Below, piece after piece: positions 45,953 through 55,332 of a stretch of 64,000 bases of DNA; position 1 is the first letter of the stretch; every line of letters starts with the position of its first letter. The stretch is from Tisiphia sp964030975 (GTDB lineage: Bacteria > Pseudomonadota > Alphaproteobacteria > Rickettsiales > Rickettsiaceae), in NCBI RefSeq assembly GCF_964030975.1, contig NZ_CAXIQH010000001.1, positions 1,364,001 through 1,428,000 on the forward strand, given 5' to 3'. The translations under genes and the position numbers were made by a program. The notes beneath the pieces were generated by a model. It had not been told where the DNA came from. It did no database searches and saw only the letters and a list, made by a program, of their open reading frames with translations.

Positions 45953-46202
45953 AATAAGGATTCCCTAAGACAAAAAAAAAACTCAATTATGTATCAACTT
46001 AAAAAAATGATCTTTTAATGCGTTGAAACTATTCAAGAGCTTTTCCTTAATTGCTTAAGGCTATTGGTAAGGTTAAGAACTTATATATTATTAGGCTTAT
46101 CATGTCAAGCTATTTAGATTTAGCTTGTATAAAAAATCAGAAGTTGTATATTTCTCCTTGTAATTACCCTAACATACACCATCACACTCTGGGATTAAAC
46201 AT

Positions 46203-47315
46203 CTAGCTATAAAAACTAACCATCTTCTCGGAAATTAATTGGTTGTCATATTTTGCCAAAATATCTTGTCGAATTTTCTTACCAAGATGTTTTCGCAGTG
46301 AAGGCATAGTGATTAGCATCTCCATAGCTATTGCTAAATCTTCTATATTTTGAGGTTTAACTAATAACCCATTTATTTTGTCTTGTATTAACTCTTTGCC
46401 ACCTGGAGCATCAGTAGTAATAATGGCTCTACCATATGCCGCAGCCTCTAAAAGAGAGCGGCTTAGCCCTTCACGGTAGGAGGGTAACACGGCAATATGA
46501 GCCTTTTCCCAGATTTTTTCTATATCTTTCTGATACCCAAGATATTTGATATATCCTAGATTTTGACAGTATTCTAATATGGATTGTGCGATTGATTGTT
46601 TATTACCTTTCTCAGGCTCACCAACTAACCAAAACTCAGCATCTATATTTTTCTGTTTTAATATCTTTGCGGCATATATAAATTCATATATACCTTTATC
46701 AATAAGCATTCTAGCCACTAAGGCAACTACTATTTTATTACCTAATGGTTCTGGTAGGAGAGGAAACTTCTTGGTTTCTATACCAACACTGCATTGTTTA
46801 ATGACTAAATTTTTAGGAGCAATAGCTAATTTCACCAGTAAAGCTAAATCATCATCATTTTGTACAACAAATAACATGCTTTTATAATAGCTTATTAGGG
46901 ATAATATTCTAGCTATAATGTTCCTAGCACATTTTAATAAAAAATTATTACTGATAAACAGTAAACCCATACCAACAAAAGTGTTAATAATTTGTGGTAT
47001 ATTGCACAAAAAGGCACCGATACTTCCATAAAAAACTGGTTTTATAGTGAAATTATGTAATATATCAGGTTTTTCCTTAGTTAATATTCTGATTAACTTG
47101 ATTAATAATAGTAAATCAGTAAGAAAATTAATACTTCCCCGCTTTATTGAAATTGGAATTACTGGCAAATCATGTTGTTCTATCTTATCTTTAAATTCAC
47201 TAATATTTGTTAGTACCTTTACTTCATATCCTTTCATTTTAGCGGTCAAAGCAATTGGCAAAAGATGGTTATAAAAGTGCCAATCTGTATTTGTAAAAAT
47301 AATGATTTTTTTCAT
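46203..47315 (-). CDS. group 4 glycosyltransferase
   Basis: A 370-residue GT-B enzyme. The N-terminal half starts KKIIIFTNTDWHFYNHLLPIALTAKMKGYEV and the C-terminal half has VALVARMLIDKGIYEF, VLPSYREGLSRSLLEAAAYGRAIITTDAPGG, the EX7E pattern. It probably transfers a hexose to a lipid-linked glycan. It is divergent from the epimerase and double-domain glycosyltransferase genes, with which it may share a surface polysaccharide pathway. Confidence 0.9.
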   Translation of the reverse strand: MKKIIIFTNTDWHFYNHLLPIALTAKMKGYEVKVLTNISEFKDKIEQHDLPVIPISIKRGSINFLTDLLLLIKLIRILTKEKPDILHNFTIKPVFYGSIGAFLCNIPQIINTFVGMGLLFISNNFLLKCARNIIARILSLISYYKSMLFVVQNDDDLALLVKLAIAPKNLVIKQCSVGIETKKFPLLPEPLGNKIVVALVARMLIDKGIYEFIYAAKILKQKNIDAEFWLVGEPEKGNKQSIAQSILEYCQNLGYIKYLGYQKDIEKIWEKAHIAVLPSYREGLSRSLLEAAAYGRAIITTDAPGGKELIQDKINGLLVKPQNIEDLAIAMEMLITMPSLRKHLGKKIRQDILAKYDNQLISEKMVSFYS

Positions 47316-47365
47316 TTATTTTTCTTTATAATAACTCTATAATGTAACGCATACACTCACAGCAG

Positions 47366-47474
47366 AATAGTATACTCAAACGATTTGGAGAATGTGGGCA
47401 ATAAACAAGGAGTGAGTACACGAATACCTCGCAAGTATTTGCAGGAGCCAATTCTTCAAACCATTTGAGTATAA
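47366..47474. repeat. palindrome between divergent glycan genes
   Basis: Arms tatactcaaacgatttggaga and ttcaaaccatttgagtata face each other around a gtacacgaatacctcgcaag centre. It lies between the glycosyltransferase and epimerase. A related short sequence (tatactcaaagtatttgag) is near 20985. Confidence 0.75.
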
Positions 47475-47498
47475 ATGAATTAAACTTATTATTAATAT

Positions 47499-48413
47499 AT
47501 GTCAAGATATTTAGTCACTGGTGGTGCTGGTTTCATTGGTTCACACCTTGTTAACTTACTAATAAAAGAAGGACATAAAGTCGTTATATTAGACAATCTT
47601 TCAACTAGCAATTTCAATTATTCGGTTTATGAGAATGTTGAATTTATTCAAGGAAGCATCTTAGACCAAGATATTTTACAAAAATTATTCAGAAATATTG
47701 ATGGTTGCTTTCATCTTGCAGCAGTGGCAAATGTGCAGGAATCAATTAACAATTGGCATTACAGCCATCAAGTGAATTTAACGGGAACCATTAATATATT
47801 CCTTCAGGCAAGTAAACAAAATATTCCTGTGATCTATGCCTCATCCGCTGCTGTCTACGGTGCGGTAAGTGATTTACCACTACAAGAAAATGGTAAGGTA
47901 AGTCCACTTTCTCCTTATGCAGTGGATAAATATGCCTGTGAGCTACAAGCTAAGGCTTTTGGTGAGATTAAATCTCTTAAAAGCTGTGGTTTACGCTTCT
48001 TTAATGTTTATGGTAAAGGACAACCTAAAAATTCTGATTATTCTGGTGTAATATCAATATTTAGAGAACAAGTGAAAGATGGTAAAGAGTTGGTGATTTT
48101 TGGTGATGGAAATCAAAGTCGTGATTTTATACATGTTTCAGATGTAACAAATATGTGCGTTAGAGCTTTGTCTATTGCGGCATCATCGGCTCCAGTAATA
48201 AATGTCTGCACGGGACGTGCCTATTCTATAAATGAACTTGTTAAGCTAATTGATAAAATTGCCATTGTCAAAGGAATAAAATATCTACCAAGTCAAGTTG
48301 GTAGTGTAAATAGTTCCGTTGGCAGTCCAGAATTGGCTCGGCATATTTTAAATTATAAAGCAACATATGAGTTAGAAAGTGGATTATTAGAGTTATTTAG
48401 CGTAAATTTATGA
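47499..48413 (+). CDS. NAD-dependent sugar epimerase/dehydratase
   Basis: A 304-residue short-chain dehydrogenase-fold enzyme: TGGAGFIGSHL (NAD loop), ILDNLSTSN, a serine-rich YASSAAVYG and YAVDKYACE (Y-x3-K). It resembles UDP-glucose 4-epimerase-type enzymes. It probably makes a nucleotide sugar used by the following glycosyltransferase, whose start overlaps its stop in ATGA. Confidence 0.9.
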   Translation: MSRYLVTGGAGFIGSHLVNLLIKEGHKVVILDNLSTSNFNYSVYENVEFIQGSILDQDILQKLFRNIDGCFHLAAVANVQESINNWHYSHQVNLTGTINIFLQASKQNIPVIYASSAAVYGAVSDLPLQENGKVSPLSPYAVDKYACELQAKAFGEIKSLKSCGLRFFNVYGKGQPKNSDYSGVISIFREQVKDGKELVIFGDGNQSRDFIHVSDVTNMCVRALSIAASSAPVINVCTGRAYSINELVKLIDKIAIVKGIKYLPSQVGSVNSSVGSPELARHILNYKATYELESGLLELFSVNL

Positions 48414-50710
48414 ATTCAAAAGAAACCTTGATTTTAGTAGCTGATGTTAAGGGGTGGGCTTTTGATAGCGTTGCTCAATATGTTCAATCTTTGCTAAATG
48501 ATCGATATGATTGTCATATAATTTATAGCTGTGATTATAAAACATGCGAGGATTTTATAATTAGCTTAAACCAATATAATTCTATTAAATTAATACATTT
48601 CTTTTATCGTGGGTATTTAACGCACTTACTGCAAATTATAGCAGAAGATGGTATTAACACTAATAGCAATATTGAAAAATTATTAAATATTGCCATTACC
48701 ATTAGCATACCTGATCATCTATTTATGGAAAATGAAGGCGAAATATTAAAAAACTTACCAACTTTTCGATTTATTGACAACTACTACACTAGCTCTAAAA
48801 GATTATATGATATTTATGCAAAAACCACAGAATACCCAAAACCTTGTCAAGTAATTTATGATAATGTATTAATCTTAGATTCGAAAAGTACCCCTGAATT
48901 TGATTTAGGAACTAATAGGTTAGTTGTCACATGGATTGGTAATAGTGCTTGGGGAAGTTGGTGTGGTAGTATTCGGGACTACAAAGGTCTAAAAACGGTA
49001 ATTATACCAGCCCTAGAACAGCTTGAGAATGAGAAAATTCATGTCAAAAGATGTATAATAGATAAAAATAAGCGACTACACTCGAAACAAGAAGTTTGGG
49101 ATACTCTAAAGGAAACAGACATTCTGCTAATAGCATCCGTGCAAGAAGGAACACCGCTGACACTTATTGAGGCGATGGCATTTGGTTGTGCAATTATCAC
49201 TACTGATGTAGGGATTGCTCAGGAGCTGTTACCTGATATACAGCATGAGTTTATAATTAACAGAAAATATTCGTATTTTACGGATGCAATAAAAAAATTA
49301 AATTCTGACAGAGAATTACTAACCAAGATTAAACAACAAAACTTTCTTGCTTATCAAAAAATCTTTGCTAATAAAACTCAAGCACAAAACTTATGGTATT
49401 CATTTGTAGAGGATTCAGTAAAAAATCATAGAGAAGAACATAAGCTACAAACAAAGCAACAAATTTTAAGAGATATCAACCTTGTTAATAAGGGGAAATC
49501 TACCTCTATTATCAACAGGATCCTTTCTATCCATTTTGTAAAAAAGATAGCACGATTCTTTCTAAAATATTCTTGGTTTAGGTTTTTTGCTAGACGAATA
49601 ATTACAATGCTTTATTCTTGCTCTTCAGAAAATGATTATGAGAATTTTAAAAATTTTATAATCAAATATCAAGGACAACAAAAAGATATTGACGATATTT
49701 ACGTAATCTATTCTAGGGCTTTTCCTGGGGTCGCTAACTCTACTAAGGAACTATTTAATCAAACAATTCCTTTCCCTATAGAGGAATCAAACGTTTTGCT
49801 AAATTATATTAATTCATATTCACCTAATAATATTACCACAAAAATAGCACAGTTAATTATAAAGACAGGCATTAAGAAATTAGTTATATCGGGTGGGCTT
49901 GATGTTCATGTTCAATTAGTAGAAAAATTGCAGGAGCTTAAGGGTGATAATTATTTAGATATTTATTTTTTATGGCATGGCTCCCCTGCCCAATGGGTAG
50001 ATTCTCATCATTGCCAACATTTTTATAAATGGTTGAATTTGTATCAGCACAATAAAATTAAAGCTATTATCACCCTGAAAAAAGGTTTAGAACAATTTTT
50101 GATAACTAATAGCATCCAGTCTTACCTATTACAAAACTTCATACCAACCCCGTTGGAAAGAAAGACGAGTGCCATAGAAAATAGTAAATTTACAATTGGT
50201 ATATGGAGTGCTTCTAGCATATGGCTCAAGAATCTCTATCCTCAATTTGCAGCAATAAGTATGTTTAAAGATAAGATCTCTTGTTATACTAATTTCTATT
50301 TTAATGCCAACAGACATGTTTCTTGGATGATGAGGGATGTAGAACTTAAAGTTTTTCCTGAGCAATTACCACATCAAGAATTAATAAAACTTATTGCCAA
50401 TACTAATTTAACTTTATACATTACTAATTCAGAATGTTCACCCATGATAGTTTTAGAGAGTCTAAGTTTAGGAGTACCTTGCTTAGTTGGGCCTACAGCA
50501 GATGTTTATGATGATCAATTTTTGCGTGATATGTTAACTGTTAATCGTGTTGATTGTCCGTTAACCATATTTAAAGCAATAGAAAAGGTTCAACAAAATA
50601 TTGATATAATATGCTCCAAACTACCAGAGTTCATTAAAAAATATAATAAAAATGCTCTTGCTTTAAAAAACTCTTTACTAAATGTCATAAATAATGATGT
50701 GGGGAGCTAA
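48410..50710 (+). CDS. large glycosyltransferase with two GT-B-like halves
   Basis: A 766-residue protein. The first half (to about residue 340) has a group 4-type C-terminal motif (VQEGTPLTLIEAMAFGCAIITTDVG). The second half, after a linker with a basic segment, has a related but divergent fold ending in NSECSPMIVLESLSLGVPCLVGP. So there are two transferase domains in one chain, perhaps adding two sugars in turn. It is translationally coupled with the epimerase. Confidence 0.82.
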   Translation: MNSKETLILVADVKGWAFDSVAQYVQSLLNDRYDCHIIYSCDYKTCEDFIISLNQYNSIKLIHFFYRGYLTHLLQIIAEDGINTNSNIEKLLNIAITISIPDHLFMENEGEILKNLPTFRFIDNYYTSSKRLYDIYAKTTEYPKPCQVIYDNVLILDSKSTPEFDLGTNRLVVTWIGNSAWGSWCGSIRDYKGLKTVIIPALEQLENEKIHVKRCIIDKNKRLHSKQEVWDTLKETDILLIASVQEGTPLTLIEAMAFGCAIITTDVGIAQELLPDIQHEFIINRKYSYFTDAIKKLNSDRELLTKIKQQNFLAYQKIFANKTQAQNLWYSFVEDSVKNHREEHKLQTKQQILRDINLVNKGKSTSIINRILSIHFVKKIARFFLKYSWFRFFARRIITMLYSCSSENDYENFKNFIIKYQGQQKDIDDIYVIYSRAFPGVANSTKELFNQTIPFPIEESNVLLNYINSYSPNNITTKIAQLIIKTGIKKLVISGGLDVHVQLVEKLQELKGDNYLDIYFLWHGSPAQWVDSHHCQHFYKWLNLYQHNKIKAIITLKKGLEQFLITNSIQSYLLQNFIPTPLERKTSAIENSKFTIGIWSASSIWLKNLYPQFAAISMFKDKISCYTNFYFNANRHVSWMMRDVELKVFPEQLPHQELIKLIANTNLTLYITNSECSPMIVLESLSLGVPCLVGPTADVYDDQFLRDMLTVNRVDCPLTIFKAIEKVQQNIDIICSKLPEFIKKYNKNALALKNSLLNVINNDVGS

Positions 50711-50724
50711 AAAGCTCTGAGATT

Positions 50725-50880
50725 TTATAGATTCCCGCCTACGCGGGAATGACAAGGGAGTGCGGGAATGACATAGGGAGTGTGGGAATGGCACTAAAAC
50801 TGTGATGTCATCCCTGCAGCAGGTATCTAGATTCCCGCCTACGCGGGAATGACAAGAGAGTGTGAGAATGACAAGGGAGT
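50725..50880. repeat. R2-type cores with agggagtgcgggaatgac repeats
   Basis: Two cores (gattcccgcctacgcgggaa and its later copy) and a short serial pattern gacaagggagtgngggaatg repeated with variation. It fills the gap before the BrkB-like gene. Confidence 0.75.
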
Positions 50881-50961
50881 ATGAGAATATGGTGCCTGTT
50901 CCGTTTAGACGATAATTGTTCGTCGTTATTTAAACTATATAAAGAAAAATAAAGCCAGTTG

Positions 50962-51798
50962 ATGAAAAGAATTATAAAATGCCTATATCAGGCAATTTTA
51001 AAAACAATTGAACATGATGGTGTTGAACATTCAGGGTATATGTCATTTATGATACTTCTGGCAATCTTTCCTTTTTTAGTTTTCTTATTAGCACTAACAA
51101 GTTTTATTGGAGCCTCCGAACTCGGGAAGAACTTTATAGCTATTTTTCTTGAGAATATGCCAGAACTGGCTACTGATTCAATAAAAACTAGGATAAATGA
51201 ACTTGGTAAAACGCCTCCTCAAAGTCTAATGACCTTAGCGATAGTGGGAAGTATATGGACCGCATCATCTTGTGTGGAATGTTTAAGAACAATTCTGAAT
51301 AGGGTATATGAAATCAAATCACCGCCTCCATACATAAGACGAAGATTACTTAGCATAGTACAGTTCTTAGTAATCAGCATATTCGTTACTTTTGTTATGT
51401 TTATTCTAATTATAGTGCCAATAATATTAACAAAATTACCGATAATCTTACAAATAATGGAAGAACATACGTTCACTCTAAGCATTTTGCGATATATTAT
51501 ACTTTTTTGTTCATTATTTATTACCTCATCATCGCTATATTATATAGTCCCTAATGCAACACTAAATTTTAAAGAGGTGGTTCCTGGAGCTTTATTAACA
51601 GTAATTTTATGGGTGCTAAGTGGATATTTAGTATCTACTTACATAATATATTCTAACCAATTAAGCATAATATATGGTTCGCTTGGTAGTATAATAGTAA
51701 CTCTAATGTTCTTTTATATTATTAGCATGATTTTTATCTATGGTGCAGAATTTAATTATCTACTAAAAAAACATTCCCAAGTTATTAAACAAAAGTAA
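50962..51798 (+). CDS. YihY/BrkB family membrane protein
   Basis: A 278-residue inner-membrane protein with about six helices, of the YihY/BrkB family. Matches are AILKTIEHDGVEHSGYMSFMILLAIFPFLVFLLAL at the start, IWTASSCVECLRTILNRVYEIK, and PGALLTVILWVLSGYLVSTYI. The function of this family is unclear. The start at the ATG at 50962 is preferred over a TTG one codon earlier. Confidence 0.88.
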   Translation: MKRIIKCLYQAILKTIEHDGVEHSGYMSFMILLAIFPFLVFLLALTSFIGASELGKNFIAIFLENMPELATDSIKTRINELGKTPPQSLMTLAIVGSIWTASSCVECLRTILNRVYEIKSPPPYIRRRLLSIVQFLVISIFVTFVMFILIIVPIILTKLPIILQIMEEHTFTLSILRYIILFCSLFITSSSLYYIVPNATLNFKEVVPGALLTVILWVLSGYLVSTYIIYSNQLSIIYGSLGSIIVTLMFFYIISMIFIYGAEFNYLLKKHSQVIKQK

Positions 51799-51874
51799 AT
51801 TTTCCTTTGCTCTTATGAAATTCTTATTGCATCCTAACTAAAAAGATTTACAAATTCCAACTAATATAGGAAAG

Positions 51875-52519
51875 TTATCTATAAAATAAAGTCCTGATAT
51901 AATGCACCACATAGTAAAATATTGGGGTAGTTACTATGGTAAAAAATAGTTTAAATAAATAACTATTAAATATTAAAGATATCATTTGTTCGTAAGGCAC
52001 AACCCCAATCACTGTAACAAAGATAACTACAATCGATGTATCAACAAATAACGATACCGCACTACTTAAATTTCTTAGAAAAAGGTATTTATTATTAGTA
52101 AGTTTGCGAATCAGTAAATAAAGCCTTATATCTATCATCTGAGCTGTATAACTAGCTGTTATTGAACCAAATAGTGATACGCTATATGCTCCAAATACAG
52201 AATCAAAGGTATTATTATCAATTTTTGACCAGGTAGTAGCTTGTAGATAACCCATTAAACTGATAATACATAATACTAAAATATTTATACTAGTTGCCAA
52301 TCTGACACAAAATTGTGCTTTTTCTTTTCCATAAAACTCTGATATTAAGTTAGTTATTAGAAAAGTGACCGGATAAAAAATTGCTCCAACAGATAGCTCA
52401 AAGGTATAAATAGAGAAAATAGGTAAATAAACAAATTTCTGATATACTAAGTTGCTAACTACTATTAACACAACAAATAAAGTGCATAAAAAAACATAAA
52501 TTTTTTCTTGTAACTGCAT
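51875..52519 (-). CDS. queuosine precursor transporter (YhhQ/VUT family)
   Basis: A 214-residue membrane protein with about six helices. It shows ELSVGAIFYPVTFLITNLISEFYGKEKA, the family hallmark, and ASYTAQMIDIRLY and VDTSIVVIFVTVIG. The family imports queuine or preQ0/preQ1. With queA at 12531 this points to salvage of the precursor. Confidence 0.9.
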   Translation of the reverse strand: MQLQEKIYVFLCTLFVVLIVVSNLVYQKFVYLPIFSIYTFELSVGAIFYPVTFLITNLISEFYGKEKAQFCVRLATSINILVLCIISLMGYLQATTWSKIDNNTFDSVFGAYSVSLFGSITASYTAQMIDIRLYLLIRKLTNNKYLFLRNLSSAVSLFVDTSIVVIFVTVIGVVPYEQMISLIFNSYLFKLFFTIVTTPIFYYVVHYIRTLFYR

Positions 52520-52598
52520 ATATATTAAAACTAAATTAAAATAAATTTATTTACTAAATCTTCATAAATTGCTAATTTCCGACAATTGTAGCTAAAGC

Positions 52599-52639
52599 AG
52601 CTCTTTGCAATGATGCTTAGGGACTCAAGAACTTATTCG
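52599..52639. repeat. 41-bp direct repeat flanking IS66 copy 3, left
   Basis: Identical to 55266-55306 and ends at the first base pair of the IS. The known 8-bp duplication of this element type is absent. The sequence is part of an R1-like right end (acttattcgggttag on the other side). Confidence 0.92.
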
Positions 52640-52720
52640 GTATACTTGCAGCAAAACTGCATAACTCTATCTAATTTTTTTGTTAGTATAAAATTTATTT
52701 TATAAATTTGGGTTCCTACT

Positions 52721-53110
52721 ATGCAAATACCATCAATTACTATTGAGCAAGTAGCTCAGCAATTTAAAGCCTGGCGTCAAACTAAAACTAACAAGTTTGA
52801 TCCCATACCAAACCATCTAAAGGAATTAGTTCGCCAGCTACTCCATCACTATTCTTGCAAAGATATAGCCAAACATCTCAATATTAATAAAACAATAATT
52901 AGTTCAATTCAACGTATACTTGCAGCAAAACTGCAACAAGATATTAATTTCCTTCCATTTCAACTAGTAAATTCTATAGATACTGATCCTGTGGCTACTC
53001 CCAAACAAAATTACTACACTTGCCACATTATTAAACCAAATGGTACCAAGCTTATTATCCAAACATTGGATCCAAAAATCATAATTCAGACATTTCTATG
53101 CTGCAACTAA
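52721..53110 (+). CDS. tnpA: IS66 accessory protein TnpA, short variant (copy 3)
   Basis: 129 residues, identical to that of copy 1, including RILAAKLQ from the element terminus. Confidence 0.88.
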   Translation: MQIPSITIEQVAQQFKAWRQTKTNKFDPIPNHLKELVRQLLHHYSCKDIAKHLNINKTIISSIQRILAAKLQQDINFLPFQLVNSIDTDPVATPKQNYYTCHIIKPNGTKLIIQTLDPKIIIQTFLCCN

Positions 53111-53451
53111 CCCCTCAGTCAGTTATTTTTGTTGCCACTATTGCCATCGACTTTCGTAAGGGTATCGATGGTTTAATAGCTGTTTGCAGACAAAAACTTT
53201 CTTCCAACCCTCTTAATGGTTCCTTGTTTTTATTCTATAATAAAAACAGAACTGCCATTAAAATTTTGTCCTTTGATGGTCAAGGCTTTTGGTTATGCTC
53301 TAAACGCCTATCCAAAGGTAAATTTACGGCAAAACTTTCCCCATCTGATAATTCATCTTATCAGATTTGTTATAGAACCTTACACATTCTTATTCATAAT
53401 GGTGATCCTAGTTCTGCCAAACTCTCTAATGATTGGCTTCCTGTCATTTAA
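53098..53451 (+). CDS. tnpB: IS66 accessory protein TnpB (copy 3)
   Basis: Intact 117-residue TnpB, near-identical to the other copies. Confidence 0.92.
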   Translation: MLQLTPQSVIFVATIAIDFRKGIDGLIAVCRQKLSSNPLNGSLFLFYNKNRTAIKILSFDGQGFWLCSKRLSKGKFTAKLSPSDNSSYQICYRTLHILIHNGDPSSAKLSNDWLPVI

Positions 53452-54644
53452 GCTGCCGTCTCGATTAATTCCGTATTATTTATATATCTTGCATAGGCAA
53501 AAGGCGTATAATTCGTAGGATGCTTCTTTGCTTTGCTGCTCTGCTCTTGCAGCCAATTTAAATATTTAAAGGCATTGATCTCGTTCTCACTACAAGTCTT
53601 TACTATACTATACAGACCACTATGTATCTCAGCACTATTGATTGTTTTAAAGAATAATGAATTCTTCCTTTGTAAAATAATGGTACGTAGTGACCTCTCA
53701 GCCCAATTATTATCAAGACTGCTAACTGGAATTTTCAAAAATTGCGTCAAACCTTCTTTATTATTTAACCAATATTTCATAGCTTGCCCAAACCTACTAT
53801 TAGGCTCAACTTTCTTGTCGTTAAATAATTCGTCTATTTTGTTATATATGTTTTCTATATATTTACTGCTATGTTCCTGATGGTACTTCAGCTTTTCCTC
53901 AAGGCTCATCTCTTTACATTGATGTTCATTATGGTAAATCCCACCAGTCTGTTTGAGAAAATATCCGCATTCTTCAGGGTAATATGGTTCATTCTCTGTA
54001 AATTTTCTCTGCCCATGTGACAAACAATTGATCATCACTATTATTGCCAGTAATTCTTTATCTGCTTCTGATAATACCGGGTTATTATTGTTACTTGCAT
54101 CAGTCATTAAATGAATAGAATCAGTCCTATTCTTACGATTCTTTAGTACGTTACCAATATTTTCCCCGCCATGCTTATTACCGGTAAAATATAAAACTAT
54201 CACCTCATTATTTGTAGTTTTAGCACATATAGTAGTGGTATAACAGCTGCGTCCTTTCTTATTTTGAGTACGTAATTTTTTATTGGCTACAGTAATTTCT
54301 AAAATCCTGGCTCTAGTATCATCAAGGTTCAGTGAACTACATTCGGCAGCCATTTCCAATAATACCCTGTAAATTTCAGCTCCACCACCTTCTTGCCAAA
54401 CATCTAAATATTGTTGCCACAACGAGCTATGGGATACAGGAACCCCGCTTAAACTTTGCAACCTAGATAAACGATAGAAGGGAGTACCGTAGGTCTTTTG
54501 TAACACTATTGCACTTTTGCTACTATTTGTCCATTTGTTGATATTTTTATTGTTCATAACTGTATAATCGCAAGCATTACAGCGTAACGTTTTCTTTACA
54601 TATCTGTTGACTGTAATTGGAGCATTACCTGTAAATTGTAGCAA
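53448..54644 (-). CDS. tnpC: IS66 transposase TnpC, main catalytic frame (copy 3)
   Basis: 398-codon frame with the same DDE and zinc-finger features. It differs slightly from copies 1 and 2 (for example SHSSLWQQY and CAKTTNNEV). The frame is open up to the T8 run at 54879-54886. Confidence 0.88.
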   Translation of the reverse strand: MLQFTGNAPITVNRYVKKTLRCNACDYTVMNNKNINKWTNSSKSAIVLQKTYGTPFYRLSRLQSLSGVPVSHSSLWQQYLDVWQEGGGAEIYRVLLEMAAECSSLNLDDTRARILEITVANKKLRTQNKKGRSCYTTTICAKTTNNEVIVLYFTGNKHGGENIGNVLKNRKNRTDSIHLMTDASNNNNPVLSEADKELLAIIVMINCLSHGQRKFTENEPYYPEECGYFLKQTGGIYHNEHQCKEMSLEEKLKYHQEHSSKYIENIYNKIDELFNDKKVEPNSRFGQAMKYWLNNKEGLTQFLKIPVSSLDNNWAERSLRTIILQRKNSLFFKTINSAEIHSGLYSIVKTCSENEINAFKYLNWLQEQSSKAKKHPTNYTPFAYARYINNTELIETAA

Positions 54645-54859
54645 TTTTCTAGCTTCACTATTATAGAGTTTACCATTATCACAGTGAGGACAGCTATCAC
54701 CACTACAAAAATTCTCAGGAGATAAATAGCTGGTATTCGCATCCTGATAATCATCAAATCCATATTTACCTTGCCAATTACTGCGATCTCTCTTCTTGGA
54801 CTCATCGTACTCTTCTTCATTACCACCATTCTTATTATCAGATTCACTCGGTGGTTCTT

Positions 54860-55093
54860 TTAATGAATCTGAACTATCTTTTTTTTGTTATCTGCCTTAA
54901 AACCAATCATCATCTCCTTAATCTTATTTATACTGATGTTTGATGATGCTAGCTTGTCTATTAGTTCGTTACAAAATTTCACAAGTTCTATCACCGCTTG
55001 CTGATCATCTCCTGTTAATGAACTTGCCTTAATATGTTGTATTAGTTCTTCTCGTTCCTCAGCACTTAAGGTCGCTACTTTTGGCTTTTTCAT
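54860..55093 (-). CDS. tnpC: IS66 transposase TnpC, N-terminal frame (copy 3)
   Basis: 77-codon N-terminal frame, with one change (SINKIKEMM) relative to copies 1 and 2. It ends past the same A8 run. Confidence 0.85.
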   Translation of the reverse strand: MKKPKVATLSAEEREELIQHIKASSLTGDDQQAVIELVKFCNELIDKLASSNISINKIKEMMIGFKADNKKKIVQIH

Positions 55094-55265
55094 TTTGATT
55101 CATTCATTACGTTTAATAATTGAAATGTTATAGTATAACTGATAGTTTTTCAACCAGTTTTTTTACTAATCGGTGATATTTGCATAGTAGGAACCCAAAT
55201 TTATAAAATAAATTCATACTACCAAAAAAATTTAATAGAGTTATGCAGTTTTGCTGCAAGTATAC

Positions 55266-55306
55266 AGCTCTTTGCAATGATGCTTAGGGACTCAAGAACT
55301 TATTCG
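55266..55306. repeat. 41-bp direct repeat flanking IS66 copy 3, right
   Basis: Second copy of the 41-bp sequence, which here continues into gggttagttata as an R1 end would. Confidence 0.92.
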
Positions 55307-55332
55307 GGTTAGTTATAAACAACAAAGCGATG

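Larger units (their letters stand above)
52640..55265. mobile_element. IS66-type element, copy 3 (2626 bp)
   Basis: Same ends and gene arrangement as copy 1 but with tnpA and tnpB on the plus strand and tnpC on the minus strand. It is flanked by the 41-bp direct repeat rather than an 8-bp one. It carries the short tnpA with the embedded terminus at 52914-52935. Confidence 0.95.

Noticed and set aside
46000..46200. Possible gene or RNA between tlc and the glycosyltransferase
   Set aside because: I see no reading frame, tRNA fold or repeat; only a weak cttaattgcttaag inverted pair.
53533..53880. Frames of 100 and 115 residues inside each IS66 copy
   Set aside because: They are opposite-strand or out-of-frame shadows of tnpB and tnpC and recur only because the element does.
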